Positions 22,501 through 34,156 of a DNA stretch of 64,000 nt are shown piece after piece (within the stretch, counting starts at the first letter, position 1; every line of letters begins with the position of its first letter). The notes below the pieces were generated by a model. That model saw only the letters and a list, made by a program, of their open reading frames with translations. It was not told the origin of the DNA and made no database searches. Position numbers and translations under genes: made by a program. Source of the stretch: Azolla caroliniana (Eukaryota; Polypodiophyta); assembly GCA_043228905.1 (NCBI GenBank), contig JBHGNT010000002.1:6200001-6264000 (forward strand), in the 5' to 3' direction.

Positions 22501-23744
22501 GCACTGTCAGTGCTCCTTAATATTGCTGTGTGTAACCAGGGATGGCCGAGTAGCATCGGGTAGGCACCAGGAGCATCCAATCGTAACACCACGACCAAAA
22601 TCGTGAATGTGTGGTCTCCAAGGATGAAGTCGAGGTGTCGGATTAACCCCATCGGCCTGACGGATCATGTATACGCCATCCGGAGTAGAAATGGGCATGG
22701 TTCCCATTTGGTAATGCCGAGAACTCGGCAAGTGGCCTTGCTGATGACATTGACCCTCGATCCACCATCAATAATGCAACCGTGAACATCCCGCCCTTTG
22801 ATAATGAGTTTTACGTGGGGTTCTGGGCATCCATTACTGATGGCCCTACATTCGTCTTGCCAATGTGCACGAGCATGGTCGTCTGATCTTTCCCGGTGGT
22901 CAAGGACACCACCGTGTCCTTGAACCGTGGAAGTAAATGTAGAAGCTCATTTAGAGGCATTGATATCTGGTAGCTGGTAAGTGCTTGGCAAGTTCAATGG
23001 TCGTCCAGAGAATCGGTGGGTGTTAGGAAAGCGACACACCGATAGTGATGTCCATCTCGGTATTCATGCGATCGACGTTTGTGTTATTAGCTTTCTCGAT
23101 CCAATCCTTTGCAGCTTGCCAAACTTCATCCTAGACTTCCCATTGCGTGTGTTGTGCCTTGGTTCTTGTTGTAACATGATATTTATTGCGGGTCCTTTGT
23201 TGCAATCATTGACCGGACACTGTGTGACATAATGCCCTAGTTCATTACAGTTAAAACACGTGACTAACACCGAGTTTCTTGATTCCCCTTGCTCGAATTG
23301 AGTTGTTTGATACAGTCGGGGGGTTTCTACTTTGGGTGGCGCGACATACTACTCTGCTCGGTGGGAGTCACCCAAGGCTCGGTGTGGGAAGGCGGTCGAC
23401 GATGTTCTGGACGCGGTGGGTCCCGACGTTGATTATCTGGAGGTCGTCGATTATTTCTCGATTGCTGATGACCTCGATTATGTTGGGGAGGCCGGTGATC
23501 GTGCCTTTGGTTGGAACGATGTCTTGGTTCGTAATTGTCGTTCCGATCGTAGTTGTATCAGTAGTAGTCCTTCACTGGTCGATAACGATCCTCCTTAGGC
23601 CGATAACGATCTTCCTCGGGCTGGTACCGATTGTCTAGCCGATAGCGATCCTCCTCGGGCTAATACCTATCATCACTCGGTATCGATCGTCGTACTGGTG
23701 TTGTGAAGATCTGTCACTACGTGCGGATCATGAGGCGGAACCGT

Positions 23745-24640
23745 TGGGGTTCTAGACCGGAAGGATTCAAAGTTTGCACAAGCTTTAGCGAGAAAGTATT
23801 TAAGATAGATTGAAAGAGAGAGAGAGATTGAGATAAGATAGAATGCTTGACTTTAGATTGAGAGACAAGATTAATACATCACAAAAATGGAATAACGGAT
23901 TTTCTTCCTCTTAATTTCTTGATTAATACATAACCCATTTTTCCTCTCTATCCACTCTTTTATAGATGCCTCCATGCATATAATGCTTGTGAGGGTGCAA
24001 GACATGCATGAGATGCATATTTGCCATTTGGTGCTCATGTATTACATGTGATGCATGATAACCATGTCACTCAATCGAGCTCTAACATGAAAGTTTACAT
24101 GTGAAATCATAATGATAGTAAACATATTTCTAAAGACATGACTTGGCTTAGTGGTACGTTCATTGCCTCTACCTTGCAGGTGCAAGGTTCAAGCCTTGCT
24201 TGCATGCCTTTTTTAATTTTTATTTCAAATTTCTAATAGGTTTTTTAGTCTAGATGATTTTGTTCGTTTCACACCGAAATCTTCGCGATCAATTCGTCTT
24301 ATATAACCCAACCCTTTTGTGCTCCTAGCATTTAGATAAAATATACAGAGATAGGGCTCTACTTATATACTCTTGCATCCTGATGTTGTCCTATCTATGT
24401 GGGATATCTCACAATTTTGTTTTTCCCTTCTTCTTCTCAAACTTCACATTCAGATAACTTGCCATTTAGTTGTCCATTTCAAATGTAGTAAAGTACATTC
24501 AGAAGCTCTTGAGGACCTCCATCTTTTTGAGCCAAGATATTAAACTAGTATAAAATAGTATCTTTACTACTATTGTTTTATGTTGTGTGTGAAGAACCAC
24601 ACTCGATTTTGTACATTCCATTCAATTTTCACACCATTGG
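23745..24640. other. Non-coding insertion inside copy A gag
   Basis: AT-rich sequence separating the two halves of the charged linker of gag. It contains a GA tract near 23815, several RY-like CATGCAT strings near 24000-24055 and a tRNA-like module at 24141-24214. No coding domain. It could be a solo LTR of another family; exact borders were not found. Confidence 0.45.
24141..24214 (+). other. tRNA-derived (SINE-head-like) Pol III module
   Basis: A box TTGGCTTAGTGGT (24143-24155), B box GGTTCAAGCC (24186-24195) and a run of six Ts at about 24209, in the order and spacing of a tRNA-derived Pol III promoter and terminator. The acceptor stem cannot be closed, so a tRNA pseudogene or SINE fragment is more likely than a tRNA gene. 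Confidence 0.5.
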
Positions 24641-25749
24641 CGAAAATCTTTATGACATCGGGGTCGCTCGGCTTCCCGAAATCTAGGCAACGGATGATTA
24701 CGATCCTCCCGTTGAGGACGATCGTGGTGGGGTTTGATTTGGCGTATCGGGGTGGTGGTTGTGCGGTTGAGCATATTATATTTGCATTGTTCTATCGCTT
24801 GTGCCTGGGAGTGGCAAATCGAGTAATGTGGTCGTAAAGTGCAATCCATGGCCAAGTGGCCGGAATTCAAGCATGTCGTGCGTTGTAGCACCTACCGAAA
24901 TTGGGTTTCTTCTGTGTCGACAAGGAGGTTTGGAGCGAGTCCATAGAAAAAGATGTACTATTTTGAGCTCTATCCAAATCGAGGATGCGGGGAACCACTT
25001 GCTTGATTGTTTGCTAGGAGAAGTTTGTTAAGGTAAGCGTTGTGCGAAGACGCTCCCGTAATCCTATGAGGAATGTGTCGTTGAGATGATTTGCGGACAC
25101 ATCTTGAGCGAGCTAACGATAAAGATCCTGGAAGCGGATCATGAACTAGGAGACCGTTTGATTCGGCTCATATGCGATTGCATAGAACCGGTGAAGGAGT
25201 TCTTGCTTGGGTATTTCTTGATGGAAAAGGTCAAGGAATTGAGGATGTCCTGAAACGTTGCAAATTCCCCGAGATCATGGCGGGGATACCATCTTGTTGC
25301 GGGTCCATTGAGAGACAATGTAAACTCCGCGATTTTGGACGAGTTTGCCTTGACAGCAGTCAGAAGTTGTGTTGAGTGGTTGGTTTGCCATGTCGACAAG
25401 AATGGGCAGATGTGTGATTCGGCGTCGAGGCCATCCGTGTACCGCTGATATGGATAGGACATGGTGTCAAAGTTTGGATCTTCGGGTAGCACCGAGAATG
25501 GGTTGTATTTCTCCTGGTTGACTTCGGGGGGACTGTGTGGCGAAACGGGGTCAGAACCCACGTGCGACTGAGTGTCTACTACTGGTGGCGGAGAGTGGTG
25601 CGACTCAGATAGCTCCGACGATGATTGTTGTGTGAGCGTGGAGTTGCAAGTGCCCATGGCGGGTTCGTAGCCAAGAACGTATGCTACAAGTGGGTGTCGT
25701 TATGGTGACTAGGATTTCCTCCTATGCGTTGTTTGTTGTGATCTCACAA

Positions 25750-25767
25750 CGTGAACCGGGCATGCCA
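25750..25767 (-). other. Primer binding site of DGG copy A
   Basis: The minus strand reads TGGCATGCCCGGTTCACG, five bases after the LTR end AACA. The same motif (TGGCACGCCC) follows AACA at 53659, 58793 and about 45968, so it is a family-wide site. The primer tRNA is not identified. Confidence 0.6.
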
Positions 25768-25772
25768 AATTG

Positions 25773-26309
25773 TGTTATCCCCTTCTCTTGGATACACCTT
25801 CCATTACTCCCCTGAGTAATCGGGTCAAGGAATTGTGGCTACGTAGGGGACTTAATATAGGGCCGAGTAGGCCCGAACAGTTACACGATAGAAGATCAAG
25901 ATCGATTTGCAGTTATGACTTATAAATAATAGAATTGAATGTAAAGATTAATATGAAACAGACACAGAGGTGACCCCAAAAAGTATTGGTATTGATTACT
26001 GCATATATCGGTTACAAAGACAATACAAGCTAACTATATATCGGATGCTTTCACTCGATACAACATACATATAGTTGTATTCTCCCCCCCCTCTCTTCTG
26101 CTACTCAATTGATTTATATATACCCTATTCTTTCTTTGGCATGATTCAACTACTCTCTCCTGATTCTTGGCCTTTATTCCCAGTTGTTTGTATTCCATTT
26201 TACCTTCCTTGGTTGTCGGTGCTCGGGTCAATTCTCCTTTTCATACTGACCTACTCGTCTCCTTTTTAAGATTCGTTTCACACCTCGTGCCTTTGTCCCA
26301 CGGATAACA
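25773..26309 (-). repeat. 5' LTR of DGG copy A
   Basis: On the minus strand it begins TGTTATCC and ends GGGGATAACA, with 8-bp inverted termini TGTTATCC/GGATAACA; 537 bp. A TATA box (GGGTATATATAAATC, near 26120) lies in the proper sense for the minus-strand gag. The LTR at the 3' side of the adjoining pol (18437-18868) is unrelated, so the pair does not delimit one simple element. Confidence 0.75.
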
Positions 26310-27240
26310 CTCACCTCTCCCTCCCCCCCTCTCTCTCTTTAGTGTAATGTCATAGTAAAATTTTATGTTAGTGTCATGTTTTCGTCATATAATTTCCCGA
26401 ATATACGTTTTATGAGTTTTTGAACGTTTGATTATAATTTGTAATGACATATTTTGATTCAATCTCTATAATTCATACTCATTTTTTTGTAAAGTTCTAA
26501 AGGGAAGAAATTGATACCTTCACTAGTTGCGAGATAAGAACATCGATAATTGCAAGATGAGCTCATCATCAATACAATTATGTCTTTGAATTACTTGATT
26601 TTTATGTTCGTGCTTTCTAATGTTTAGTAGTTAAGTAATTTGTAAGTTTTGAACTTTCAATTGTGTTGACATTTGATTCAATCAATATATAATATAGACC
26701 ATAGTCATTTTTTGAAATTCCAATCTTTTTTTTCCCAACGTATAAATCCAATCCAACTTTGAGATGATTTACCATACACGTTTGGTTGAATCATTCTCAA
26801 ATGCGAATGCACATATGTTTCGTATGGTTCTTTCTATGCATATATGGATTTGAAGTTTGAACTCTACTATATGGATTTTCGTTATCACTCCAAAAAACAT
26901 TTATCTTTTTATGTTATATCTTATCATTTTCCACAAACTAGTAATTTTCAGAAAATGTGGTGTAAATTTTTGTTTATTTTATGATGTTCTAGAGTCTTTC
27001 GTTTGGTTCAATTTATAGTTCCATTTTGGTTGGATTATGTCAAAAACAGTTTGGTTTGGTTCTAAATTTTTCGTAAACGGTTTGGTTTCTCCTACTTTTA
27101 AACGGTTCGGTTTAAATGGCTTCAAAAAATTTAAACGGTTTGGTTCGGTTTTTATTAATAATGAATAACTAGTTTGGTTTGGTTTCAAGGTCAAGAAACC
27201 GAATTGAACCTAAACAGAATTGTGCCCATCGCTACTTGTT
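26310..27240. repeat. AT-rich intergenic DNA with GGTTTGGTTY array
   Basis: No gene seen. From about 27000 to 27190 the sequence is an imperfect array of GGTTTGGTTY and AAACGGTTTGGTT motifs, of a kind found in plant repeat tails. The open frame antisense to it is Pro/Asn/Lys-biased and is a product of the repeat. Confidence 0.5.
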
Positions 27241-28640
27241 GCGATGGACAATGGCACTATAAGATTATCAATTTACCCTCTCCTATCAGAAAGGTGTAAC
27301 CAATTTGGTTGCTAATAGTCTCTCGTGTGCTGACATCCAGGTTGTCCAATTTTTCCCTGAGCCATCCAGACTTCTGCTACCGATGCCACAACTCACTACA
27401 CTTCAACAACATGACCCCGCCATCCAAGAGATAACCATCAATTGTGCTCCCTCCAACTATTTCCCTCACAACAATGTTCATGCTACGCAATAAGTTAGTG
27501 TTCTTCATTTAGGCGCATCATGAGCCTCTCCTCTACATCCCTCACGCCCTACAACAAATGTACCTCCAATTTTATCATGACCACCCATTGTCAGGCCATT
27601 TGGGTTTCCACAAGGTTCTCGAAAAATTACGCCTCAAGTATTATTGGCCCAACATGTGGCACTCTGTCTCTGCCTACATCAAATTTAAATGTGCTTTGTG
27701 TCAACACATCAAACCTGTAGGCAAGCCCGTTGGAATGCTCCAGCCCATCACCATCACATCACCTTTCAAGCTTGTCGGATGGGATTTCATGGCACCTTTT
27801 ACCGAAACCTCTAGGGGCAACAAGTATATCCTGGTCATAACCGAATAGCTCACTAGATGAGCTGAAATCGTTGTCATCCCTGATGTCACTGCGCCAACAA
27901 TTGTCTCCCAACTTTTGCACAAGGTAATTTTTTAGCATGGTTGCCCCGTCCAACTATTATCTAATTAGGGCCGCCAGTTCTATGGGGATGTCCTCAACGT
28001 TGTTGCAGGTCAACTAGGTGTCCAACAGGTTATTACATCCCAATACCATCCGCAGACAAATGGTCGCATCGACCACCTCAACAAGACCCTCAAGTCAAAG
28101 ATTGCTGCTTACATCAATCCATGCCACAAAACCTGGGATTAAATCTTGCCTTTCGTCACCCACGCCTACAATACAGATTCCATTTAGGCGTCAACACGGA
28201 TCAACCCTTTCTTAGCACTCTATGGGTGTGACCCTCGACTCCCACCAGAATCGTCCATTGACATCCATTCCAAACCGGACAACATGGATAGTGCTACTTG
28301 GGGGCTCTACTCCAACAGATGCACCCCCTTCTTCAATAAACCAGCTCACAAAACCTGCAAGTCGCACAACAACGCTAGAAATGGCACTACGGCGTGGGTC
28401 GAATTACCTTGACTTATGTTGATGGAACCGAAGTCCGTGTTTACTTCCTGGTCCAGTGGCACGGTGTCAGCGAATCCCTTATGCACTGATCCATCGGCTT
28501 GTTCACTATAGTTTGTGCCATCAAATCCACTACTTGCTTCGACGCAATTCCAATCGTCGATTCATCGCCACCCATGTTGCCCGCATCAAGCCCTATGCCA
28601 CCCTAGACATATCTTCTTGCACCCGTCCGTTCACCATGTA
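27240..28640 (+). pseudogene. Ty3/gypsy RNase H end and integrase fragment
   Basis: Plus strand: the end of RNase H (NLVANSLSCADIQVVQFF at 27300), then the integrase zinc-binding region (HDHPLSGHLGFHKVLEKLRL at about 27575, CALCQHIKP), the core (LVGWDFMAPFTETSRGNKYI at 27770, GQLGVQQVITSQYHPQTNGR at 28010) and a C-terminal region that runs to the polypurine tract. The frame is broken by many stops. The lineage is not the chromovirus one, since no chromodomain was found. Confidence 0.85.
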
Positions 28641-28660
28641 GTAAAATTCCTTGTTTCTCT

Positions 28661-28856
28661 TGGGGGGGAAATGTGGTGTCCCTTTGGTGCAAGTGCATGC
28701 CTTCATGTCGTGGTGTACAAGTGTTCCTTTGTGGCACCCTTTTAGCACGCATGTAGCTAAGCTAACCCAAATGGGTACCTTTGTATCTACTATAAATTGA
28801 GCAAGAAGTAAGAAGCCAAGCAAGTTGGTTTTGATCCTCTTTATGTACATTTCACA
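28661..28856 (+). repeat. Polypurine tract and 3' LTR fragment
   Basis: TGGGGGGGAAA at 28661-28671 directly precedes an LTR start TGTGGTGTCCC at 28672. A TATA box (ACTATAAATTGAG) lies near 28790. The 3' edge is uncertain (possibly ...TTTCACA at about 28856). Confidence 0.6.
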
Positions 28857-28860
28857 ATAT

Positions 28861-31800
28861 ATATATGGTGTAATGATTTTTAGATGGTGTTAAGGATGAA
28901 GTAGACAGCTAATATGTATGAGATAGAAAGATAACGATTGTATGTAAGTTTGATTTCTCTTTGTGTGATAATCGTAAAACCAGAGTTAAATTTACATTAG
29001 TTTTTCAAACAAGGGTAGAATTTATCTTTCAAAAGTAGGAATGATAGTATTCTTTACCCTTAATATGACAAGCCTTTTTTAAAGTGGTTCTATATATAAA
29101 GCAATAAGCACATGCTATCGTGATTGGTATAAGTTTTACTCCTAAAGTAACAACATCTGGAGAGTTAGATTTTTTTTATCTCAAATTCCAAATTAACTAT
29201 TTTCGAAGTGTCATGAATCATATCATGCTACAGTTGTGATGCAAACCTTTTGCTTATTGCCATCAACAAATTAAGAAAAGTTGCACCACATTTACATTCT
29301 TTGTTTCTTTTTGGTATGATGATGAATGTCCTAGAAAACTTAAGAGTTTTACCATTTAGTATATGGAAAAGTACATAAGTAAGAATGAGGGTCTCTTTTT
29401 ACGAGTAATTGGTAGGTGAGTTTAACCTTAAGGCAAAATCATGACCAAAATTGTCAAGATTTTATGCTTGTGTCCATGACCTATCCATGACTCATGTTAC
29501 ATGGATTGCACATACATGATACATTCATGGCCATTGATGGCCAATGTATCAAATATTCGTGACTCATCTATCGTATTTGAATGACCCATCATCATTGTGG
29601 GTAACACATTACATATACATGTCCCATTAAGAGCTTCAATGTTAATCGTCATAGTAATATATAACTCATCCAAATGTCATGCTTGCAATTGAGTTTGGAT
29701 TCCAAATCATGGTCATAATTTGGGCACTCATTTTTTGAAGAACTTATCCAAACTACAATAGAAAACTCATTTTGTTAAACAATTAATATTTGAAAGGTGG
29801 TAGCCAAACATATAGAAGCTTCCAAGAGACACTTCTCCAATTTGGGGTTACACTTAATACATTACCATTGATCATAGTGAGATTTAGCTTAGATTCACAG
29901 TGGCCGCGCTAATTACGACACCATTAGAAAGTGCAATGGTAATCATACAATGACCCATGTATGTTTCTTATGTGATTTAGGTCATCTTCAATAATAATTA
30001 GGAAAAATGAATCATGAGCTCGATTACACCAAAATTTGTTTTTTCATTTCTGAGGAAGAATGCATTAATTTCAAGGGTCTCTTTTCATGATAATTTCAAA
30101 TCAAATATGAGCTCGGAATTAAGACAGAACGCAAGATGAATGAGTTTGGTCCTTGTGTTCCACAGTAGAGTTCCGGGCTATTTTCTCCGGGACAATTTTC
30201 TCGCGACCGCTGTTTGAAATATTAGTGAGTTTGAGCTAGGGCTTATGGTCTTGCAAGTAATCTGAATTTAATCTTCTTCAGGCCTCAGTGATCGCGGGAT
30301 AGTCTTAACCTTGATTGATATGTCTTAAGCTAGTTCTTTTCGGCATTATAACTAAGATGTAACGAAATCATCGACATAAAATGGTTGGGTCGCTAAATAT
30401 TGAAACATTTCAATGTCTTTGATGTGTTCTGAATCTCATCTTCTCTATATTCTGAGATCATCCTGAATGCAGGCATGTAAGATGAGCACTGATGCTAGAC
30501 ATGCACTAAATCAACCCCAAAGTAATGGCAATGGTGAAGAGGGGGAAGCAGACTACCCCTACAGGATGCAATCGAAGATGATTTCCGAAGATTGACATGT
30601 GTGCTCACAATACACAACGACACTAGACTAGACATCATGTGTCTAACTAGAAGATCAATCGGAAATGCCTAGTGGAAGTCCGTAAACCTTCGTGCCGCAA
30701 GTTACCAAACTCTTCATGAGGACACTCATTTCTCAAACCTAAATCCTCATTGCTTTCATTGGCAAGATGGAACATGTAACCGCTAAAACCTATAAACGAT
30801 AATCATCTACCATCCAAAGTCCTCGTAATGTATGTCACTAAATCCGAACATGTCACTAATCTATCATCTGCTCAGTCATGTCGCCAAAACCGAACATGTA
30901 ACACTTGACATCATACATTATCCATCCTAATTATGAGTCTTGATAACCCCATTGTGAAAGTTCCTTATTTACAGAACCCCTCCTTAACCCTTGTGCCAAA
31001 CCCGATAATGCAAGACAATACATTAAATAAACACAAATTATTCCCACCCTAGCTCGAGAAATTCAAAACCACTCTTAGAAATTAGTGAAGGCCTCATTGC
31101 AACGTTGATGAAGACAAATCCATGCAATGATTGGTTGAATCTCAAACTCCTTTAGGCAAAGGATAAATGTGGTTGCACAATGCTATGTTGAGCAATTGGT
31201 TTTGCAATCAATGTTGGATTTGTGTTTTTTAGAGCACATCCAAATGGTACAATACGATGAGTTATGTGATTCTACATGTCAAATTTACTTGTTCTTGGTC
31301 AAGGAACAAAAACATAGTGCAAAAACTTTAGGATAGACCATGGATGCATTGTGTAAGGGTCATGGATATGTCACAAGGGTTATGGATGACGATGATGATG
31401 TTTTTTTCTGCCTCGTTCATGGATAAGTCATGGATGGTCATGAATGTATCACACAAGATTGGGCTATGGAATATCCTTTTTTCCCGGTACATCAATAGAA
31501 TACTCATATTGGGTCATAGAGGGCCAGAACTTAGGTTGAAGGGAGCCTCATAGAAGGGACCTTGAGGTAAGCTACTTAAGTTTCTTTTTATTAGTTAAAT
31601 TAGGTGGTTGTTAAATCTTAGTTTCACTATGTATAAGTTCAATTAATCTAACAAGATTGTAAGACAATTGCCTGAAATTAGGCTCATGACATTACCTTTC
31701 CAACATCAATAGTCATAAGTTAGACCTCACTCATTTAAGATAAGACCGAACAGCTTATGAGAATGTGAATAAGAGGAAACAACATTTGAGCCTCACATAT

Positions 31801-33235
31801 GGTTTCTCCTTATGACACATAAGAGTAAATGGAAACAAGTCTTAATGATAAATAAAAGTTGTATAGGGGACAAGGCTATTACGAAGGGAGTCGAAAGTTG
31901 ATTTAGATGAATTAAAAGGTATTGTAGTCATTTCAAGGGTGTTGTAACTCCCCACCTTTTACATATATTTCTTTTAAGAGGTTATCATATGAGCTGTTTT
32001 TACAACTTTCATATTGAATTAACATTTTCAAATCGTACCAATCTATCATGCACCCTTCCACCCTTGCATATTCACACTTGATATAAGGTACAACATGTAC
32101 AATTTTCAGTGATTAAATGAAAACATTCATTTCCAGATGTCAATAATGCCAAGTTTTATACGTTACATTAAAAAATACTAGTGTGCATTTTAGTCTATGC
32201 TAGTTTATTTCAATCATTTAAATTTCTTAGTTTGGATAACTCATGTATGAAGAGGAAAATGTATCGAAATTATTTTGTAAGCAAGTTTTACTCCATGAGC
32301 TCACATGAATTTATATGCAAACATAAACTAGCAAAAAATAATAAGTAGCAATAGCAAAGGGCTTTTGATCGATTGAAAGGAGAAGAGGGTGTATAAAAGA
32401 TTGTGGAACCCAAGCATGGAGAAAACCTAGCATTTAAAGAAAAACCTCTAGAAACAAACATAATCCTAATGCTAAACAGGGGGGTGAAAAGCATAAGCAC
32501 AAGCATAGACAAAACTAACCCATGACCATCGCATTGGCAATAGAGCATCAACCCAACAAAATTAAAACAACTAGTAGATATTGTATACCAAAAACACAAC
32601 CTTGAGTGAGTTTGCTACTCATGACCATGAATGCCCACAAAGCATTGACCAAAAACACTCAAAACGATATACAAGGTAATATATATCTCAAAAAACACAA
32701 CTCGAGCACGTGAGATTTGGTTTAAGTGTCGTGCTTCAAGTAATCTTTAAAAAAACAATTCAAAATGGCCAATACATATATATCCAATAAGAACAATGCA
32801 ACCATAAGAGCAACATACTCAAAAACTTACAAACATAATATATTTATTGATTAATGTCTTTTACAACACACCCATCAAGAAATAAGATTGCCACACTATA
32901 GAGGTTAACGTAGCATCTAGATGTATGCATGATTGTTGTGCATTCCATGGAGAAAAACCGTGATAACCTAATATGATCTTCATCTCTGCTTTCTTCATGA
33001 ATGGAACATTACATTTTTTTTCAAATAATTTGATCAATAAGTTTAATATAAATGTGGTTTTCAATAAAATATGATGATACTTCTTGAATCAATATTAGGC
33101 ATTGGAATAGTGCAAGATAGCTTTGCACCGTTAGTTTGTAGAAATACCAATCAAAAGAAGAATAAGCCTAAGAAGAAGAAAGACTTTGTTAGGCATGTCA
33201 TTTGGTTATTATAAGCATTACTTTGTTGAGATATG
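28861..33235. other. Long AT-rich intergenic stretch, no convincing gene
   Basis: No conserved domain, RNA gene or transposon terminus was recognised in 4.3 kb. Short runs of open sequence are not longer than expected for the composition. One short, more protein-like stretch is listed separately at 30482-30595. Confidence 0.5.
30482..30595 (+). other. Possible short exon or gene fragment
   Basis: A 37-codon frame MSTDARHALNQPQSNGNGEE... ending DYPYRMQSKMISED then TGA. It is preceded by a plausible splice acceptor (AATGCAG near 30470) and, 200-300 bp upstream, by sequence that looks like a 5' leader with an intron. Composition is more protein-like than the surroundings. It is not recognised, and no continuation exon was found, so a 5' gene fragment or chance are both possible. 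Confidence 0.22.
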
Positions 33236-33460
33236 AATGTGAATCTGAATGTAGATGTGGATGTAGATGTGAGATGTAGATGTGGATGTAGATGTGAGAT
33301 GTAGATGTAGATGTAGATGTGGATGCCATCTACATATAATATGTGGATGTGAAATGTAGATGTGGATGTAGATGTGAGATGTAGATGTAGATGTGGATGC
33401 CATCTGCATATAATATGTGGATGTGAAATGTAGATGTGAAATGTAGATGTGGATGTAGTC
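33236..33460. repeat. GATGTR hexanucleotide array with higher-order unit
   Basis: Tandem GATGTA/GATGTG hexamers, with a larger repeat of about 76 bp that includes GGATGCCATCTRCATATAAT and TATGTGGATGTGAAATG, present twice. The Ser/Thr/His/Ile-rich open frame on the minus strand is a product of the array. Confidence 0.88.
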
Positions 33461-33679
33461 TATATATGAGTTCATGCAGCATACAAATGTGCGTGCATGT
33501 GTGTGTGTGTGTGTTTCAAAGGAAAATCACAACAAAACATATTGTTATAGCTTAAAACGTTAGAAAATCACCATAGTTTAAAAAAAGTTAAGGGTCATTG
33601 AAAAAAAAGACGAGGCAAGGGTGGGATAGAACAAGTTGGGTGGTTCGATTTCAATGCAAAACATACCACACATTCCAGA

Positions 33680-33687
33680 TGCATTTA
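33680..33687 (-). promoter_or_regulatory. L1 box upstream of PDF1-like gene
   Basis: The minus strand reads TAAATGCA, an exact match to the L1 box TAAATGYA bound by HD-ZIP IV proteins (ATML1/PDF2), 470 bp upstream of the PDF1-like start codon. A 7-of-8 match (TAAATGCG) lies at 33735-33742 on the plus strand. In Arabidopsis PDF1 this element drives epidermis-specific expression. Confidence 0.5.
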
Positions 33688-34156
33688 ACACAAAACATTG
33701 CAAAATGATTCAACACAACATGAAGAAGGGGGAATAAATGCGTGCGCGAGGAGGGTAACCAAAACATATGTGAGGAGGGTTACCAAAATGGTGTTATGCC
33801 CACCTTCACAATTAAATAACGGCGAAGTTTTTTAGGGAATTTCGAGTGATTAGAGGAGCTTTCAATACAATACTTTTCCGGGTTGCATAACCTATAGATT
33901 CGTACAAGCAATTCACATTCAATGTGCCAACGAGGTTCCGTATTGTTTCCTTTTTCTTTTAAACTTTTTACCGTGGACCCTCCAAGCCACCTCCACATGA
34001 GCTTCTCGCTCTCGCTCTCTCGGCCCGCCCTTCTTATACATGAGCCTCAGACCCTCTTGCAACATGAGAGTGAGCTAGCTTATCTATAGTTGTAAGTTTG
34101 TCACCTTAAGGTGAGGGCACTCCAACAAAGAAGGAGAAGAGTCTAGGGGGAACCTA

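Larger units (their letters stand above)
22505..25657 (-). pseudogene. Gypsy gag-protease of the 'DGG' family, copy A
   Basis: Minus strand. Gag starts at 25657 (MGTCNSTLTQQSSSELSESH), with a capsid segment near 25440 (ESHICPFLSTWQTNHSTQLL) and a first zinc-knuckle pair about 24880-24770 (TCLNSGHLAMDCTLRPHYSIC). A charged linker follows, then a second CCHC knuckle (CFNCNELGHYVTQCP, about 23255) and a protease with IIDGGSRVNVIS (about 22765), then FILGDHTFTILVVVLRLDAP. The DGG replaces the usual DSG/DTG active-site triplet and recurs in copies B and C. The reading frame has many breaks, and about 0.9 kb of unrelated sequence (23745-24640) lies within it. Downstream the sequence joins chromovirus pol instead of its own reverse transcriptase. 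Confidence 0.8.

Noticed and set aside
24141-24214. Functional tRNA gene
   Set aside because: A and B boxes are present, but the acceptor and anticodon stems do not form, unlike the complete tRNA-Asn at 37336-37408.
33236-33460. CRISPR-like regular spacing of repeats
   Set aside because: Continuous simple-sequence repeats without unique spacers in a plant nuclear genome; not a CRISPR array.
33218-33475. 85-residue Ser/Thr/His/Ile frame
   Set aside because: It is the translation of the GATGTR hexamer array.
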